DNA from: Sinotaia quadrata
Lineage: Eukaryota > Mollusca > Gastropoda > Architaenioglossa > Viviparidae
DNA: 64,000 bases
Reading direction: 5' to 3'
Assembly: GCA_028829895.1 (NCBI GenBank)
Contig: CM054179.1
Coordinates: 100,649,875-100,713,874, forward strand
Shown one piece after another: positions 1-12,115 of the stretch (positions are counted from its first letter, which is position 1; each line of letters opens with the position of its first letter). The translations under genes and the position numbers were made by a program. The notes under the pieces are model-generated. The model saw only the letters and a list, made by a program, of their open reading frames with translations. It was not told the DNA's origin and searched no databases.

Positions 1-468
1 ATAATTATTGCAGGAATCACCAGATCGATTTTTACCAACTTAAACGATTGAACAATAACAGCATAATTAAAATGTTATTTATCCTGGTGGAATATTAGAC
101 TACTTGGCTATTAGATATATAATTGTGAAAATGAAAAGCAAATCAATCGTAGCAAGGCAGTGAGTGTTATACTTGGTGTATCAAGAGTTATTGCTCTTTG
201 CTCTTTAACTTTTCATGTAGCCTAATTAATTGTTAACAATGCGCCTCACAATCGCTATACTCATAAATAAACATGGATAGAAATAAAGTCCAAGTGTTGA
301 TTCAAATGCAGTACACTGAGATGCACCCGACGTACGGAACTTTACAACGCATTGATACCCGCATATCTTGCTTTTGCTGTACATATATTTATTTAATTGC
401 ATGTGCTCTACTCTAAATAATTCAGCGCTAGATAGTTTCTCAAATTTATTTGCACTAGCGTTGAACTT

Positions 469-470
<2 letters not shown>

Positions 471-535
<65 letters not shown>
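471..535. repeat. (AC)n microsatellite
   Basis: Uninterrupted AC dinucleotide run of about 65 bp. It produces a spurious Cys-Val reading frame on the other strand. Confidence 0.97.
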
Positions 536-537
<2 letters not shown>

Positions 538-1280
538 AATACGCAGAGCCTTCTTAACAGCATTATAGCCCCACGGGCAAAGTAGTGCACTGGGGCCCCT
601 ACCCACACAACCACTCACAGAAATAAAAATGTAAATGGTCGATAAAATGCCCCATATGCCCTTGAGGTCCCGGGCTTAACTGCCCGGGTGTCCATGCGTT
701 AAGATGGCACTGTTCATACATCTGCTATTCTTTTAGCTGTACATTTCTATCGTATCTCTTATTGAGGAGGAAGGGAAATCAAACAGGCAGGCAAACAATA
801 AGACAGACAGCCGTCAGTTTCCATGGTTACTAACACTAACTGCAACAATCAATGATACACTTTTTCATTCTAGAAAATGTATTCAGTACCAATCTCCCAC
901 ATCCAAAAGAATTAAACAAAAACACTAAATGCCCAGAACTGACAAAAGGTACACATTTGAACCCAAAAACAGAAGGAGGATTTTGTCTCAAAGACTGTAC
1001 AACATATTTATGCATGCAAACCGAAAATATTATAATTTTCAATTTTGTTTACTTGAGATTTCGAGAGAAAAGAATAAATTTTCCTCAGTGAGTTTACAAC
1101 ACATTTCTGCATGCAGACCATCTATATTATCGTATGCACCTCTCACACATTCCGTTTATTCATTGATTGAATAATTCGTATCGATAGGAAGTATATTGTT
1201 GTGGTTTTCTTGCTAGTAATCTGCCTTGTGTTCACTAACACCAGCATTTGAATTAATAATAGAGTTACATACTTTTGAAA

Positions 1281-1374
1281 GTAATATAGTTTGTTAATTA
1301 TCCCCTCTGAAGGGTAATACTTATATATAATATAGTAATATAGTTTGTTAATTATCCCCTCTGAAGGGTTATAC
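1281..1374. repeat. 54-bp tandem duplication
   Basis: Two nearly identical 40-bp blocks begin at 1281 and 1335. Each contains ttgttaattatcccctctga and they are separated by a short TA-rich linker. Confidence 0.9.
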
Positions 1375-1767
1375 TTTTTCTTTCGTATCACATCAGCTTG
1401 TTACCACGGATACCTACAAATGCTGGTATCTCCTACACGTGGATCTTGATACAGATATGTTATGCCAGGTACTCCATTACTGAGCATTTAAGCAATTAAA
1501 GACTGTTTGCTAAGTTCTTGTAGTTTACTGTTGCGATTTTAAATCTTTTGTTCAGTGATTGGTTACAAGAATTTAACTCCATCTTAAACATGCATGCTTA
1601 GGTTAATTTTTTAAAGCAACCATTTTGTTTTCCGGAAACCTGACAATACAGTACGAATTGATAAACAGTCAAATTGATTGCTCATATCTCCTATAACAGT
1701 AAACCGTTTAGCAAGCTCAAACGTGCGTGCTGTGCAAAAACTCTCCCATTGTTTCTTCTTGTCTGCT

Positions 1768-1979
1768 TCTTTCACGGATCATTGCACCCACTCTCTGCAT
1801 TTTTCACGGATCATTGCACCCACTCTCTGCATTTTACACGGATCATTGCAACCACTCTCTGATCTCGGTGCGTCGTGAGAGGTCTGCATCTTTCACGGAT
1901 CATTGCACCCACTCTCTGCATCTTTCACGGATCATTGCACCCATTCTCTGATCTCGGTGCGTCGTGAGAGGTCTGCATC
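1768..1979. repeat. Minisatellite, about 32-bp core
   Basis: Five copies of a core containing ttcacggatcattgcaccca and actctctgca, interleaved with two copies of a block containing ctcggtgcgtcgtgagaggt. The short ORFs here merely read through the repeat. Confidence 0.9.
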
Positions 1980-3789
1980 TGTTACGTGTTTAGTCACCCG
2001 TGCGGAATTTACCACAACCTGTCACACGTGATTGACTTACCTGTCCATAAGTGGCATTTCGACAAGTCATAGCACTCCAAAACCTACACTTGCTCATCAT
2101 ACTGATAAGACATGTCAAGTAGTAATTTGTACAGGCAATCATCTGGCCTTATATTTCATGACTCGCAACAATACGACCTTCGGACCAATAATGCAGCAAA
2201 CATTCTACCAAGTTTTTTCTCCACTGTGGTCATATAGCTAGTTCATGTGTTTATCTGGTCATTTTGTCAACTAGCAGAAGAGGCTCGCTGGTTTGTGACG
2301 ATATCTTGCAGTGAGATAGTCATCGTCAAACTGATCGTAATCTATGACGTCAGAAAGCTATGTGTCTAAGCTTAACATTGCATAATTATTATATTAAAAT
2401 AGTACTATTCTTTTTCCGTCACGCCAAGAAGTTGCAAACAAACGTTTGCAGAAACTGTTTAACTTACCTTCGCATACGCACGTTTAAATTTTCAAAAAGT
2501 TGAAATAGTTGTTGTTTATATGGCTGCTGTGGGAACATAAATAATATAATTCATTATCAAGAGAGAAATCAGATGAAAACATATACGTGGGTGCATGATT
2601 TGAGCACGTGCAATCTACACGTGCGCACAAACAAAATGACTGAATAACATGCAACACTTTGTCAAGCAGACTTTCAAACATGCACAATGTAAACACGCAT
2701 ACATATAAACAGTTACGCAATCAGTAACGTCGTCTTCTGATTCTTAAGAAAAGAAAGCCTCTCTACAAAGCACAAAAGAGGATCAGAAAAGATCTTAAAT
2801 ATGTACGTGTGATAAATCTTTAGAATTATCGCTCGCCATCGACCAATTCGAAATACACGTTCCCCACACAAAAGAATTATGAATTCTGAAGAAAAAGAAA
2901 TTGTTATTGTTTGAAAAGGCCAATAAACTTGCACTCGGCTTTCACCCTATTGTTTGTTTGGGTTTTCACTTCTGTTCATAAGCTTGTTTTTCTCTTTAAG
3001 ACTGTCTTTCTCTGTTCTTTTGAAACCTTTTAATGCATGAGTTTCGGTGAGCCTGGATGTTTGTACGACTTGTGCACACAGTCTTAAGTGTCGTGTGCAA
3101 ATCCTTTTGTACTGATTATATTATATAAGTGATTCCACTGAAAATAAACTTGTCAGTTTCCGAGTAGCTGGTCGTCGCCTGATTCAATCAACAAGCTTAA
3201 AGACGACTGGAAAGAGCAATTATTTTTGTAAACAAGAAACTTAATGCTTCGAAATATTTACACAAAACTAAGAAAGTTCTTTTACATTAACAATTTGCTC
3301 GGAAGATTTACACGAAAGCAGAAAAAAAATCATCATAATAACGAATTGCTCTACACCGGTACCATAAGGTCAACTACGGATAGAGTGATGAAAGAAATGC
3401 TGCCCATAACATGAGTGACGAATCCACACACAGTAAGAGCATGAAACAAGTTAACCAAAAGAAGGTAAATAGAATAGAATTATTAATACCACTGTAGGAA
3501 TAATATTGGCGCTCAGTTTACATCACCGTCCATGGTAGATGGACCTTAGAAAGTTATTGAAGCTAAAAGTAGATGAATTTTTGCACTTTTTTTTTTCATT
3601 TGGACATTAGAGCAACATCAGCATCTCAACAGGTGGGACAGGAAGGCGACTTGTGCTTTAGAGGTTGTGTACATAATACGACTGTGAAGGGGCTGAGCTT
3701 TTTAAAAAAAATTATCTTCTAATTTGATTCTGTTTTTTCCAGTAATTGATATTTATTGTTGACCTTCAGAGTGATTTATTGTGCGATCA

Positions 3790-4240
3790 GCTGTGTAGTC
3801 AACCGTGACCTCCCACGCTCGCCCGCAAGAGGAATTAGGTCAAATAGGGGACCGTTGGCGTTGTTGTTGTTGCGTTTACCTCTCTCCTGCCTGGACGTTC
3901 TCGCCTTTGGTGGCGCTCAGGTAGGGGCGGATGGAGTCTGTCGTCGTTGTCTTCCCGGAAAAAGGATGAATCTTTTTTTTCTTGAGTTTTCCTCTGGTGC
4001 GCAGAGTTTGTGTTAGACGTGAATGTAAAAAAAAAAAAAGGCCACTCTGGTGTGTTTTCTTGTGTGAACCACGAACACGAACTAGACTGGAAGGTTTGAG
4101 ACCTACCGCGGGATCTGCTGCTCTCGTTGTTAAGAGTCAGTGGTGCGAGTATTTGTATGCGTGTGTGAGCGATATTTCCGTCATGTGACTGACTGTGGCG
4201 TGGGTTGACCAGCTAGCCTTGAGTGTTGTCACAGTCGGGT
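3790..4240 (+). other. GC-richer island, possible promoter or 5' exon
   Basis: This segment is richer in G+C and CpG than its surroundings. One + frame is Leu-rich (LALLLLRLPLSCLDVLAF) and ends in cag|gtaggg at 3918/3919, a phase-0 donor that would match exon 2 of the DSL gene. No in-frame ATG precedes it, so it could only be coding with a further upstream exon. It may be an untranslated exon, a promoter or a chance open frame. Confidence 0.2.
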
Positions 4241-4296
4241 TGAGGCGCGCAATTTGTGGCGAATTAATTTTAATTTATTTCCATTTCCTTTGATTT

Positions 4297-4393
4297 GCAC
4301 TTGTAGTCAATGTAAGACCTAATTTCTAGTTGACTGTCTTTGCACTTGTAGTCAATGGAAGACCTAATTTCTGGTTGACTGTCTTTGCACTTG
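4297..4393. repeat. 45-bp minisatellite, left part, split by LTR element
   Basis: Two 45-bp units (4297-4341 and 4342-4386) containing gcacttgtagtcaatg and acctaatttc, then a partial third. The array resumes at 12028 with the rest of the third unit and a fourth unit, so the left LTR element landed inside it. Confidence 0.93.
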
Positions 4394-6074
4394 TGTTACG
4401 TTTCCAGTATTTATTTAAAGACCCTGCTTAGGAAATTATAGAACTTTAATTTACTATTTAAATTAATTCTCTCTCGTTTAACCTAAACAGACTGGTTGCT
4501 CAAATCATCATTCGACTAAATTAAAAATGCATCTTTGTAGTCTAGATCACAGATTTACGAAACTGATAATTTGCGTACATTAGCTAGATTGGAAATCGTT
4601 AAAAACTCTCTTAGATTCATATGCATTCATTACGTCATTCGTTTAGCTCAGACAGCCCCCATCCAATCCCATTTGGTCTATATGCATACAATTTACTACA
4701 AAAAGAGGTTCTTAACAAAATGAAATAGATTTAATAAGTTTAACAATTAACAGCAACGATTAATTACGACACGACGTCTTAATTCTACACAGCGTTGTTC
4801 TCTCATTTACCGTCCTGGTTAAAAGTTCTAACGAGAATTTGCTTTTCTGTTGCCAAATAGTCACTTGATTCTGGACCCTAGTAGATATACTTAACTACAC
4901 TCTTGGTCGCATGTGGGGTTCAACTGGTTAGAACTGGTCCACATCCTTTGGCTCATCGTCAGTACCGCATAGCATAACAGTCAATGTCCACTCAATTACT
5001 GCATCGCTAATGTACTTGCGACGATCGTTAACCGTAGTTAACACGAGGTACTTCTGCATAGTTCACGTATGGGTCATGAAGACACCCGAGTCGGTGTACG
5101 ACTCAAGAAGTACGAAGGTAGAGAGGAGTAACATAAGAAGAACCCGGCTGAAACAAAGGATTTGGGCTCTGTAACTATTTGCGTGTATATTCGCAAAACC
5201 CAAGCACATGTTTCTTTGTTTAAGGTTCTGAATTTAGAATCTTTGACTATCGTGTCGTTTACAATTTAAATATGGTTATATTTAAATATACATTGTGGTC
5301 CACGTGTGTGTTACATATAACGTTACACGAACGTATGAATTCTCAAATATTTACAGCATTAAAAATTAGAATTCACACAAAGGATTAATTCAAAATGAAG
5401 CATGAATGCTTTACAATTTTACACGAAAAATTATATGCAAGAACAATTTGAATTACAAAGAAGAATTCGCCACGTGCACAGACATACTGGCGGCACTAGG
5501 GAATTTAAGATTTATATAAATTAAAGATAAGAAAGAGTTACAATAATTTATATACAATAACTTTTAGATTTGTCCCTTTACATCGAAACACGTGCTTTGG
5601 CTAAATTAGCGCTAAGCTGCACAAAATACATACGTCAATTCAATTACAAAATACAATCAATAAATGCAATAGACACTGTAAGAAGTAGACGTGTTATTGT
5701 TACCTCTTCAAAGTAGATTTTACTGCTCTAGCGCGGGTTCATCTTCGACTCTCTTACGACTCTGGTATGGCGGCGGGACGGAGCTATGTTAAAGCTGCCT
5801 GGTGTGTCTGCCGGTCTGGAAGTGAGTGAGGGATTTTGGCGCGTATGATCGTATTTTAGGAAACTGCATTGAACGCATCACGTGACCGCTCACGTGGTAT
5901 GTTTGATCTCGAAGGTGCTGGACACTGGCCTAAAGTTATGCAACAATCCGACCTTGCTAGCGATACTGATGTATCACGGGTGAATTTCAACAAAGGTCCG
6001 TTCAAAAATTTAATTTTGAAAACAAGCAATTGGGTCACGAGGCTATGACACAGAATTTGTCACAGATCGTCACA
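4394..6074 (-). repeat. 3' LTR of element copy 1
   Basis: A 1,681-bp direct repeat of 10347-12027, starting tgttacg and ending gtcaca as read on the + strand. The polypurine tract next to it at 6075 shows that it is the 3' LTR. A 60-codon open frame near its U3 end recurs in the other LTR and has no coding signature. Confidence 0.96.
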
Positions 6075-6087
6075 CCCCCTTGCTTTT
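6075..6087 (-). other. Polypurine tract of copy 1
   Basis: On the - strand the sequence directly upstream of the 3' LTR is aaaagcaaggggg, immediately followed by TGTGACGAT of the LTR. This is the expected plus-strand DNA priming site. The identical tract sits at the same place in copy 2. Confidence 0.9.
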
Positions 6088-6786
6088 GAGGCGTTTATCT
6101 TACCAAAAGATAAATGCCTCCTACAAATTATGTGTTATAAAATGTAGAAGTCCACAATGAAGAAAAAATTTACAATTAAAAAATTTCAACATAACCAGAA
6201 ATAATGTAACGCGGCAGAGAAATCAACTCTAGATTAACGGCACACTCATACAATATTTCTCACTTCAGAAATCAAAGAAAAATGATTTAAGAAAAAAATC
6301 AAATAAAATGATTTAAGAAAAGGTCCAGTCTAATTTAATAGACATCCATCCAATGGAATAACATGTTCTGAAATTCTCACTATCTGTCCCAATAATCAAT
6401 AGTTCACACACAACCTAGTTTGATCTAACCAGATTATTCAGAATAGAAATCCAACATCAACCAATTCCACTGAATACGTATCCAACAATAGTGCGATCAA
6501 AAAATTGACTTCCAATGAACAACACTATCAATATGCAGGTTATGAAAAGTTCCAGATATTGATTTCCTGTATCAACCAAATATCAGAGTTTGTGAATTAC
6601 CAACTCAAATGAACTATCTATCAGTCCACCTGTCATATTCAGAGTTACAACACTAAAACAATTCAATCAGTGTCATAGCTTGTCCCAAGTTTTTATGAAA
6701 TGTCCAACATATTTACAATAACAACCACCAACTACGGTACAACAAGAAAATAATGAAAATTCAAAAGAAGTGCCAAATCATTATTC
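6088..6786 (-). other. Non-coding 3' internal region of copy 1
   Basis: About 700 bp between the ORF stop and the polypurine tract. It is AT-rich with no significant ORF. It closely matches 22750-23445 of copy 2, so it is part of the element and not a later insertion. In a complete element, pol or env remnants might be expected here; I see none. Confidence 0.7.
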
Positions 6787-9744
6787 CTACTGCTGCACTA
6801 TCCTGCCTAGCACAATCTTCGTAGTTCTGTCCCAATCCCAATACACGTAGTCGCCCATGTGTGTCAACATGTCTACGGCAAGACAACTGTATTCTTTCTT
6901 TCTTACTCTGTTCGTCAGAATGTCACTGTGAGGTGCAATATATTGCATGTCAAGTTTAGACTTTTCATCTCTTGTCCGGTAAGTACGTCCTTGAAGTGTT
7001 TTATCTCTTTCAAAACTCTCCAAAGTACTTGTCAAGTTTAAAATGTTTCTGGTAGTGTCAGTTTCTGTATGACTGGTCTCTACCCTGTCTAACAGTTTCA
7101 AACTTCTCGATACGTTTTGTATCATGTCAGTGTCACTGTGGCTTTGACTATGCGATGTCAGAATTTCAAATCTATCGCTCTTAGCCTTGTCACTGAGCTC
7201 ACGCAAATGGAAATTTGCTCGCTTGGTGTTTCGTGCATTTGTAGTTACGTCATTGTGTACACATTGAACGTCTCTAGTTCGCATGCACTCAACGTCTTTT
7301 GTCGGAATGGCGTCAGATCTACTATGGGTCCATTTCGCATCAAGTCTAACGTCATAGGTTCGCAAATGTGCTCTGTCACGGCTACCAGTCTTTCTGAAGT
7401 ACCTGAATTGCAACATTAGCTTCTCCCCTAAATCTGGAGGTTCCGTTCTCCTGATCTTATCATAGACTGAAGTGAAATACCTCATCCCACTAGTTGTTTT
7501 CTGTTTTAACCCATTCACAACTAGGTGTTCGACTGTTATGTCTGTCAATTTGTCTCTCTCCTTGACAACATAAGTCTGTGTCTCTTTTGTGACTCTAGAA
7601 TTGTCTAACTTTCCACTCGAGTATTCCCTAGTCACTGTGTGGTCAGACTCACTCGCTAGCAAGTCGGATTCCCGTGGTTGTATGAACAAGGGTTCTGTTT
7701 TAAACTCTCCAAGAGTTATCGATTGTCTCCCCTGGACCATACCGTTTATTGAACCAACATAGCCTGACTCAGTTAATTCAATATGTCTTCTCATCAGGTC
7801 GTCAGAATCTATGATGGAAATTCTGTCAGTCTCAGTCACTAACTGGCAGTGAATGTTACCTGTCTCTAATACACTGAATAACATCGCTATGTCTACTCCC
7901 TGTGTGTTGTAGGCTACACTCCCACTGTTTCCTCTATCATAATTCTCTGCATCTGATGTCAGTAACAGCCCTGATGCCCCACCTACTCTGGTTATCAGTC
8001 CGTCACTCCGGTTTTCATTATCTATCGATCTAGTTCTGTCACTCATTTGTACTGTGTCTTTGATCAATTCGGGATTACACTCCGTACTTATCATCAGTGA
8101 ACCAAGGAACATATCAGTTAATGAAACCCCCTCCTCCTTACTTCCACTTGTCTCAGTTTTTGGTACGTACTCATGACATTCCTTTATCTCAACAGGTGAG
8201 TCAATAAAGGTAGTCCATGTACCGTGGCTTCTGTCTACGTCACTAATTCCATTAAGTGATTTATCTGCAGACAGTTCTGCCATGTCTCCGACAACGGCGT
8301 GCATACACGTCAGTACACATGCATTGTTATCGTTGACCGTCCCTGTACAGTTTTCGACCATATCTTCTTCCATGTCACGTTTGGAAAAGAACTCTGTCTC
8401 AGCTCTGACAACTGTCATGTCATGTGAAGTAAGTGAATTTATCATAGGCACATTGTCTTCGTCTGTAATGCTACCTATGCTGTCATCTGGATCAAATACT
8501 TCTGTTTCCCTGGCTATCAATGTGTTAGCACTCGAAACCTCGCATAACGCAATAATCTTGTGTTCCAAAATTACGTCATGACTCACGTCAATCATCGGAG
8601 ATCGAGATCTACCGATGTCAGTCTTCGTAGCGAGCACATTCTCTCTTAAACTAACAGTTCGGTCAGTAAACTCAGTCGATGTGTCACTGCCCTTCAACAA
8701 TACACAACTGATAGAATCCGTTTCTATCTTCTCATGCATATTTGTCCTGTCAGAAAAATCAGTCACTGTGTTGCTAGAAGTTTCATCACACCTTAACGGT
8801 ACACAACCGATAGAATCTGTCTCTATCTTATCATGCGCATTCAGTCCGTCAACCAAGGTGTCACACGTACACGGCGGTGTATGTGTTCGTCCAATTTCTA
8901 CACGTGTTATTAAGTCCTTAACAACAGTGTCTTTTCTTGTCTCTGTTTCAAGATCAAGCTTTGGTGGGCTAACTGTTTCTGTAAACTGGTTAGCATGTTG
9001 AACTGTAATGGTTTCGTCAAAACAATTGTTTTTGTTTTCAATCAAACTGTCTAATTCGTCTGCTGTGCTTGGTAGCGCGACTAATTTCTGTGTGTCAGTC
9101 TCCACGCTCGCGGCGTTTGACCTCGGCAAGTCAAAGTTCACGGCCTGACCTTCCTGTCGTAATTTGTCAACAGTACCTTCCCCAGCAATTTTAGACTCTG
9201 TTTTGATTTCTGTCCACAACCATTCTAATTCTAGACTTTCTTTCCTTTCTATAAGCCTTAGCCTCTCTTTCTTCAACTTTCTAATTTCGAACGTTAGGTC
9301 TCGCATTTCAGCCTCCCCTTCCCCTTTGAATCGGAAATCTTTATCACACAACTGTTTTGCTCGTGAGCTTATTGAAGATCTAATTTCTTCCCTGTGTTCT
9401 ATTTCCTTTTCATTGAGTGCTAGCAAGATGAAAATACGTAGCGGTTCACCTTTATACCCTAGTGATATGCCTATTTCCTGTTCGCGTTTTAGAATCTCCA
9501 TGAGCTGTAAGCTCCCCATCCGTTCATCGATCCTTAGATCTATCAAAGTCGTAAGGTGATCATCTTCTATCTCTATCCGTTCCATTGCTAACGCGCCATC
9601 GAGTTTTATTCGTTCTAACTCTTTCGCGTGTTCCTCTCTCCTGTCTAGTTCAGTTCTCACGAAGTTCATTAACTCGTCTTCTGTTCGGTATCCGATCAAG
9701 GAACCTTCCTCTCTCAGATTCTCAATAATCTGTTCGAGGTCCAT
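6787..9744 (-). CDS. Single ORF of LTR element copy 1, 985 aa, unknown function
   Basis: The only long ORF in the element; it starts MDLEQ and ends RIVQQ. Residues about 25-185 are rich in Glu, Lys, Arg and Leu and should form a coiled coil. From memory this resembles the charged N-terminal stretch of some invertebrate Gag proteins, so a Gag-derived start is an inference. Residues about 200-750 are rich in Thr, Ser, Asp and Glu with scattered ETD/ETE motifs. The last 200 residues are more basic and end with an aromatic patch (YWDWDRTTK). I find no YxDD reverse transcriptase motif, no CCHC knuckle, no DTG/DSG protease site, no integrase HHCC and no membrane segment. It is collinear with the 1003-residue ORF of copy 2. 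The two differ by many substitutions and by indels that all keep frame, which points to a translated product. Confidence 0.85.
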   Translation of the reverse strand: MDLEQIIENLREEGSLIGYRTEDELMNFVRTELDRREEHAKELERIKLDGALAMERIEIEDDHLTTLIDLRIDERMGSLQLMEILKREQEIGISLGYKGEPLRIFILLALNEKEIEHREEIRSSISSRAKQLCDKDFRFKGEGEAEMRDLTFEIRKLKKERLRLIERKESLELEWLWTEIKTESKIAGEGTVDKLRQEGQAVNFDLPRSNAASVETDTQKLVALPSTADELDSLIENKNNCFDETITVQHANQFTETVSPPKLDLETETRKDTVVKDLITRVEIGRTHTPPCTCDTLVDGLNAHDKIETDSIGCVPLRCDETSSNTVTDFSDRTNMHEKIETDSISCVLLKGSDTSTEFTDRTVSLRENVLATKTDIGRSRSPMIDVSHDVILEHKIIALCEVSSANTLIARETEVFDPDDSIGSITDEDNVPMINSLTSHDMTVVRAETEFFSKRDMEEDMVENCTGTVNDNNACVLTCMHAVVGDMAELSADKSLNGISDVDRSHGTWTTFIDSPVEIKECHEYVPKTETSGSKEEGVSLTDMFLGSLMISTECNPELIKDTVQMSDRTRSIDNENRSDGLITRVGGASGLLLTSDAENYDRGNSGSVAYNTQGVDIAMLFSVLETGNIHCQLVTETDRISIIDSDDLMRRHIELTESGYVGSINGMVQGRQSITLGEFKTEPLFIQPRESDLLASESDHTVTREYSSGKLDNSRVTKETQTYVVKERDKLTDITVEHLVVNGLKQKTTSGMRYFTSVYDKIRRTEPPDLGEKLMLQFRYFRKTGSRDRAHLRTYDVRLDAKWTHSRSDAIPTKDVECMRTRDVQCVHNDVTTNARNTKRANFHLRELSDKAKSDRFEILTSHSQSHSDTDMIQNVSRSLKLLDRVETSHTETDTTRNILNLTSTLESFERDKTLQGRTYRTRDEKSKLDMQYIAPHSDILTNRVRKKEYSCLAVDMLTHMGDYVYWDWDRTTKIVLGRIVQQ

Positions 9745-10324
9745 CTTATTTATTTAGCGCGTCTGGCTACAATAAATATCTCTCGTGATTGTGTATCTAA
9801 CCGTAGGCGATAAAACTCCGCTTTTATCCCACAATAACTTTTAGGCTACGACCTTACAAAAATTATTGAATTTATTCAGAACACCTTCCGAAATAAATTA
9901 CGCGTTGGTTACACGTTCACCTGCTTGGCTACAAATCTGTTGTCTCCAAGGCTTTCGTAATGTCACGGCTCCAACCATACAACATTACACATTATACTTA
10001 GCACCCTAAATATAATAGTCCGAAGTCTGTTACTACCGATAACTCTCCTAGCTGGCGGTATAACACGTCGACTTCTTACAATGAAGTATCCAGTAACACA
10101 ATACTAAATAAATCATTCAATAGCTAACATAATGCTTAACTACGCTTAAACATATATTAACTAACATGCACGCTACTCTGCAAAAGAATACATGCACATG
10201 TCACAACAAAAGCAAGATAAATATTTCAACAATCCTGAATCAATAGAATATTGGCAATTCTCCGTTCGTTACTAGGTTTATGATACGCCCTATGTATATA
10301 AAATGTTACAATTTAATACATATC

Positions 10325-10344
10325 AATCCGCGGACGAGGCACCA
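10325..10344 (-). other. Primer binding site of copy 1, altered
   Basis: On the - strand the 5' LTR is followed by AG and then TGGTGCCTCGTCCGCGGAT. It starts with TGG, the complement of tRNA CCA, and has the same 2-nt spacing as copy 2. It is 19 nt long, not 18, and differs from the tRNA-Pro site of copy 2 at two bases and one insertion. Its complement can be parsed as a canonical tRNA 3' end: T-stem, acceptor ACGAGGC, discriminator A, CCA. A different primer tRNA is therefore possible. Confidence 0.75.
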
Positions 10345-10346
10345 CT

Positions 10347-12027
10347 TGTTACGTTTCCAGTATTTATTTAAAGACCCTGCTTAGGAAATTATAGAACTTT
10401 AATTTACTATTTAAATTAATTCTCTCTCGTTTAACCTAAACAGACTGGTTGCTCAAATCATCATTCGACTAAATTAAAAATGCATCTTTGTAGTCTAGAT
10501 CACAGATTTACGAAACTGATAATTTGCGTACATTAGCTAGATTGGAAATCGTTAAAAACTCTCTTAGATTCATATGCATTCATTACGTCATTCGTTTAGC
10601 TCAGACAGCCCCCATCCAATCCCATTTGGTCTATATGCATACAATTTACTACAAAAAGAGGTTCTTAACAAAATGAAATAGATTTAATAAGTTTAACAAT
10701 TAACAGCAACGATTAATTACGACACGACGTCTTAATTCTACACAGCGTTGTTCTCTCATTTACCGTCCTGGTTAAAAGTTCTAACGAGAATTTGCTTTTC
10801 TGTTGCCAAATAGTCACTTGATTCTGGACCCTAGTAGATATACTTAACTACACTCTTGGTCGCATGTGGGGTTCAACTGGTTAGAACTGGTCCACATCCT
10901 TTGGCTCATCGTCAGTACCGCATAGCATAACAGTCAATGTCCACTCAATTACTGCATCGCTAATGTACTTGCGACGATCGTTAACCGTAGTTAACACGAG
11001 GTACTTCTGCATAGTTCACGTATGGGTCATGAAGACACCCGAGTCGGTGTACGACTCAAGAAGTACGAAGGTAGAGAGGAGTAACATAAGAAGAACCCGG
11101 CTGAAACAAAGGATTTGGGCTCTGTAACTATTTGCGTGTATATTCGCAAAACCCAAGCACATGTTTCTTTGTTTAAGGTTCTGAATTTAGAATCTTTGAC
11201 TATCGTGTCGTTTACAATTTAAATATGGTTATATTTAAATATACATTGTGGTCCACGTGTGTGTTACATATAACGTTACACGAACGTATGAATTCTCAAA
11301 TATTTACAGCATTAAAAATTAGAATTCACACAAAGGATTAATTCAAAATGAAGCATGAATGCTTTACAATTTTACACGAAAAATTATATGCAAGAACAAT
11401 TTGAATTACAAAGAAGAATTCGCCACGTGCACAGACATACTGGCGGCACTAGGGAATTTAAGATTTATATAAATTAAAGATAAGAAAGAGTTACAATAAT
11501 TTATATACAATAACTTTTAGATTTGTCCCTTTACATCGAAACACGTGCTTTGGCTAAATTAGCGCTAAGCTGCACAAAATACATACGTCAATTCAATTAC
11601 AAAATACAATCAATAAATGCAATAGACACTGTAAGAAGTAGACGTGTTATTGTTACCTCTTCAAAGTAGATTTTACTGCTCTAGCGCGGGTTCATCTTCG
11701 ACTCTCTTACGACTCTGGTATGGCGGCGGGACGGAGCTATGTTAAAGCTGCCTGGTGTGTCTGCCGGTCTGGAAGTGAGTGAGGGATTTTGGCGCGTATG
11801 ATCGTATTTTAGGAAACTGCATTGAACGCATCACGTGACCGCTCACGTGGTATGTTTGATCTCGAAGGTGCTGGACACTGGCCTAAAGTTATGCAACAAT
11901 CCGACCTTGCTAGCGATACTGATGTATCACGGGTGAATTTCAACAAAGGTCCGTTCAAAAATTTAATTTTGAAAACAAGCAATTGGGTCACGAGGCTATG
12001 ACACAGAATTTGTCACAGATCGTCACA
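10347..12027 (-). repeat. 5' LTR of element copy 1
   Basis: A 1,681-bp copy matching 4394-6074. It lies next to the primer binding site, so on the - strand it is the 5' LTR that would drive transcription leftwards. It lacks a 13-bp insertion present in the LTRs of copy 2 (gagagaagcttt region), which accounts for the length difference from 1,694 bp. Confidence 0.96.
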
Positions 12028-12115
12028 ACTTGTAGTCAATGGAAGACCTAATTTCTAGTTGACTGTCTTTGCACTTGTAGTCAATGTAAGACCTAATTTC
12101 TAATTGACTGTCTTT
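12028..12115. repeat. 45-bp minisatellite, right part
   Basis: Continuation of the array at 4297-4393: the remainder of the interrupted unit (12028-12070) and a full unit (12071-12115). Confidence 0.92.

Larger units (their letters stand above)
1..4296. other. Upstream region without a convincing gene
   Basis: AT-rich DNA with a CA microsatellite, a 54-bp duplication and a short minisatellite, listed separately. Short ORFs on both strands lack domain signatures, coding-like composition or paired splice sites. The only compositionally distinct part is the GC-richer stretch at about 3790-4240. Confidence 0.5.
4394..12027 (-). mobile_element. LTR retroelement, copy 1, single unknown ORF
   Basis: Complete 7,634-bp element on the - strand. 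It has two 1,681-bp direct LTRs that appear identical on reading, with TG...CA ends. The 5-bp target duplication is acttg (4389-4393 and 12028-12032). On the - strand the order is 5' LTR, primer binding site, leader of about 600 bp, one ORF of 985 codons, about 700 bp of non-coding DNA, polypurine tract, 3' LTR. No polymerase gene is present, so mobilisation must have come from another element's enzymes. Matching LTRs and an intact target duplication indicate a recent insertion. A sister copy sits at 17427-25152 in the opposite orientation. The superfamily cannot be fixed without a pol gene; a 5-bp duplication fits Ty3/gypsy, BEL or copia types. Confidence 0.95.

Noticed and set aside
3756..4016. 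Leu-rich, signal-peptide-like frame with a phase-0 donor
   Set aside because: No in-frame ATG, only a TTG. Exon 1 at 14448 has an ATG, good context and an ATG-free leader, so it is the better first exon.
5856..6038. 60-codon ORF repeated at 11809-11991
   Set aside because: Lies in the U3 part of the LTR in both LTRs; no domain, and disrupted in copy 2 LTRs by the 13-bp insertion.
6859..9559. Several + strand ORFs of 60-131 codons opposite the element ORF
   Set aside because: Antisense shadows. The matching antisense frames in copy 2 have other lengths, and all overlap the long ORF.
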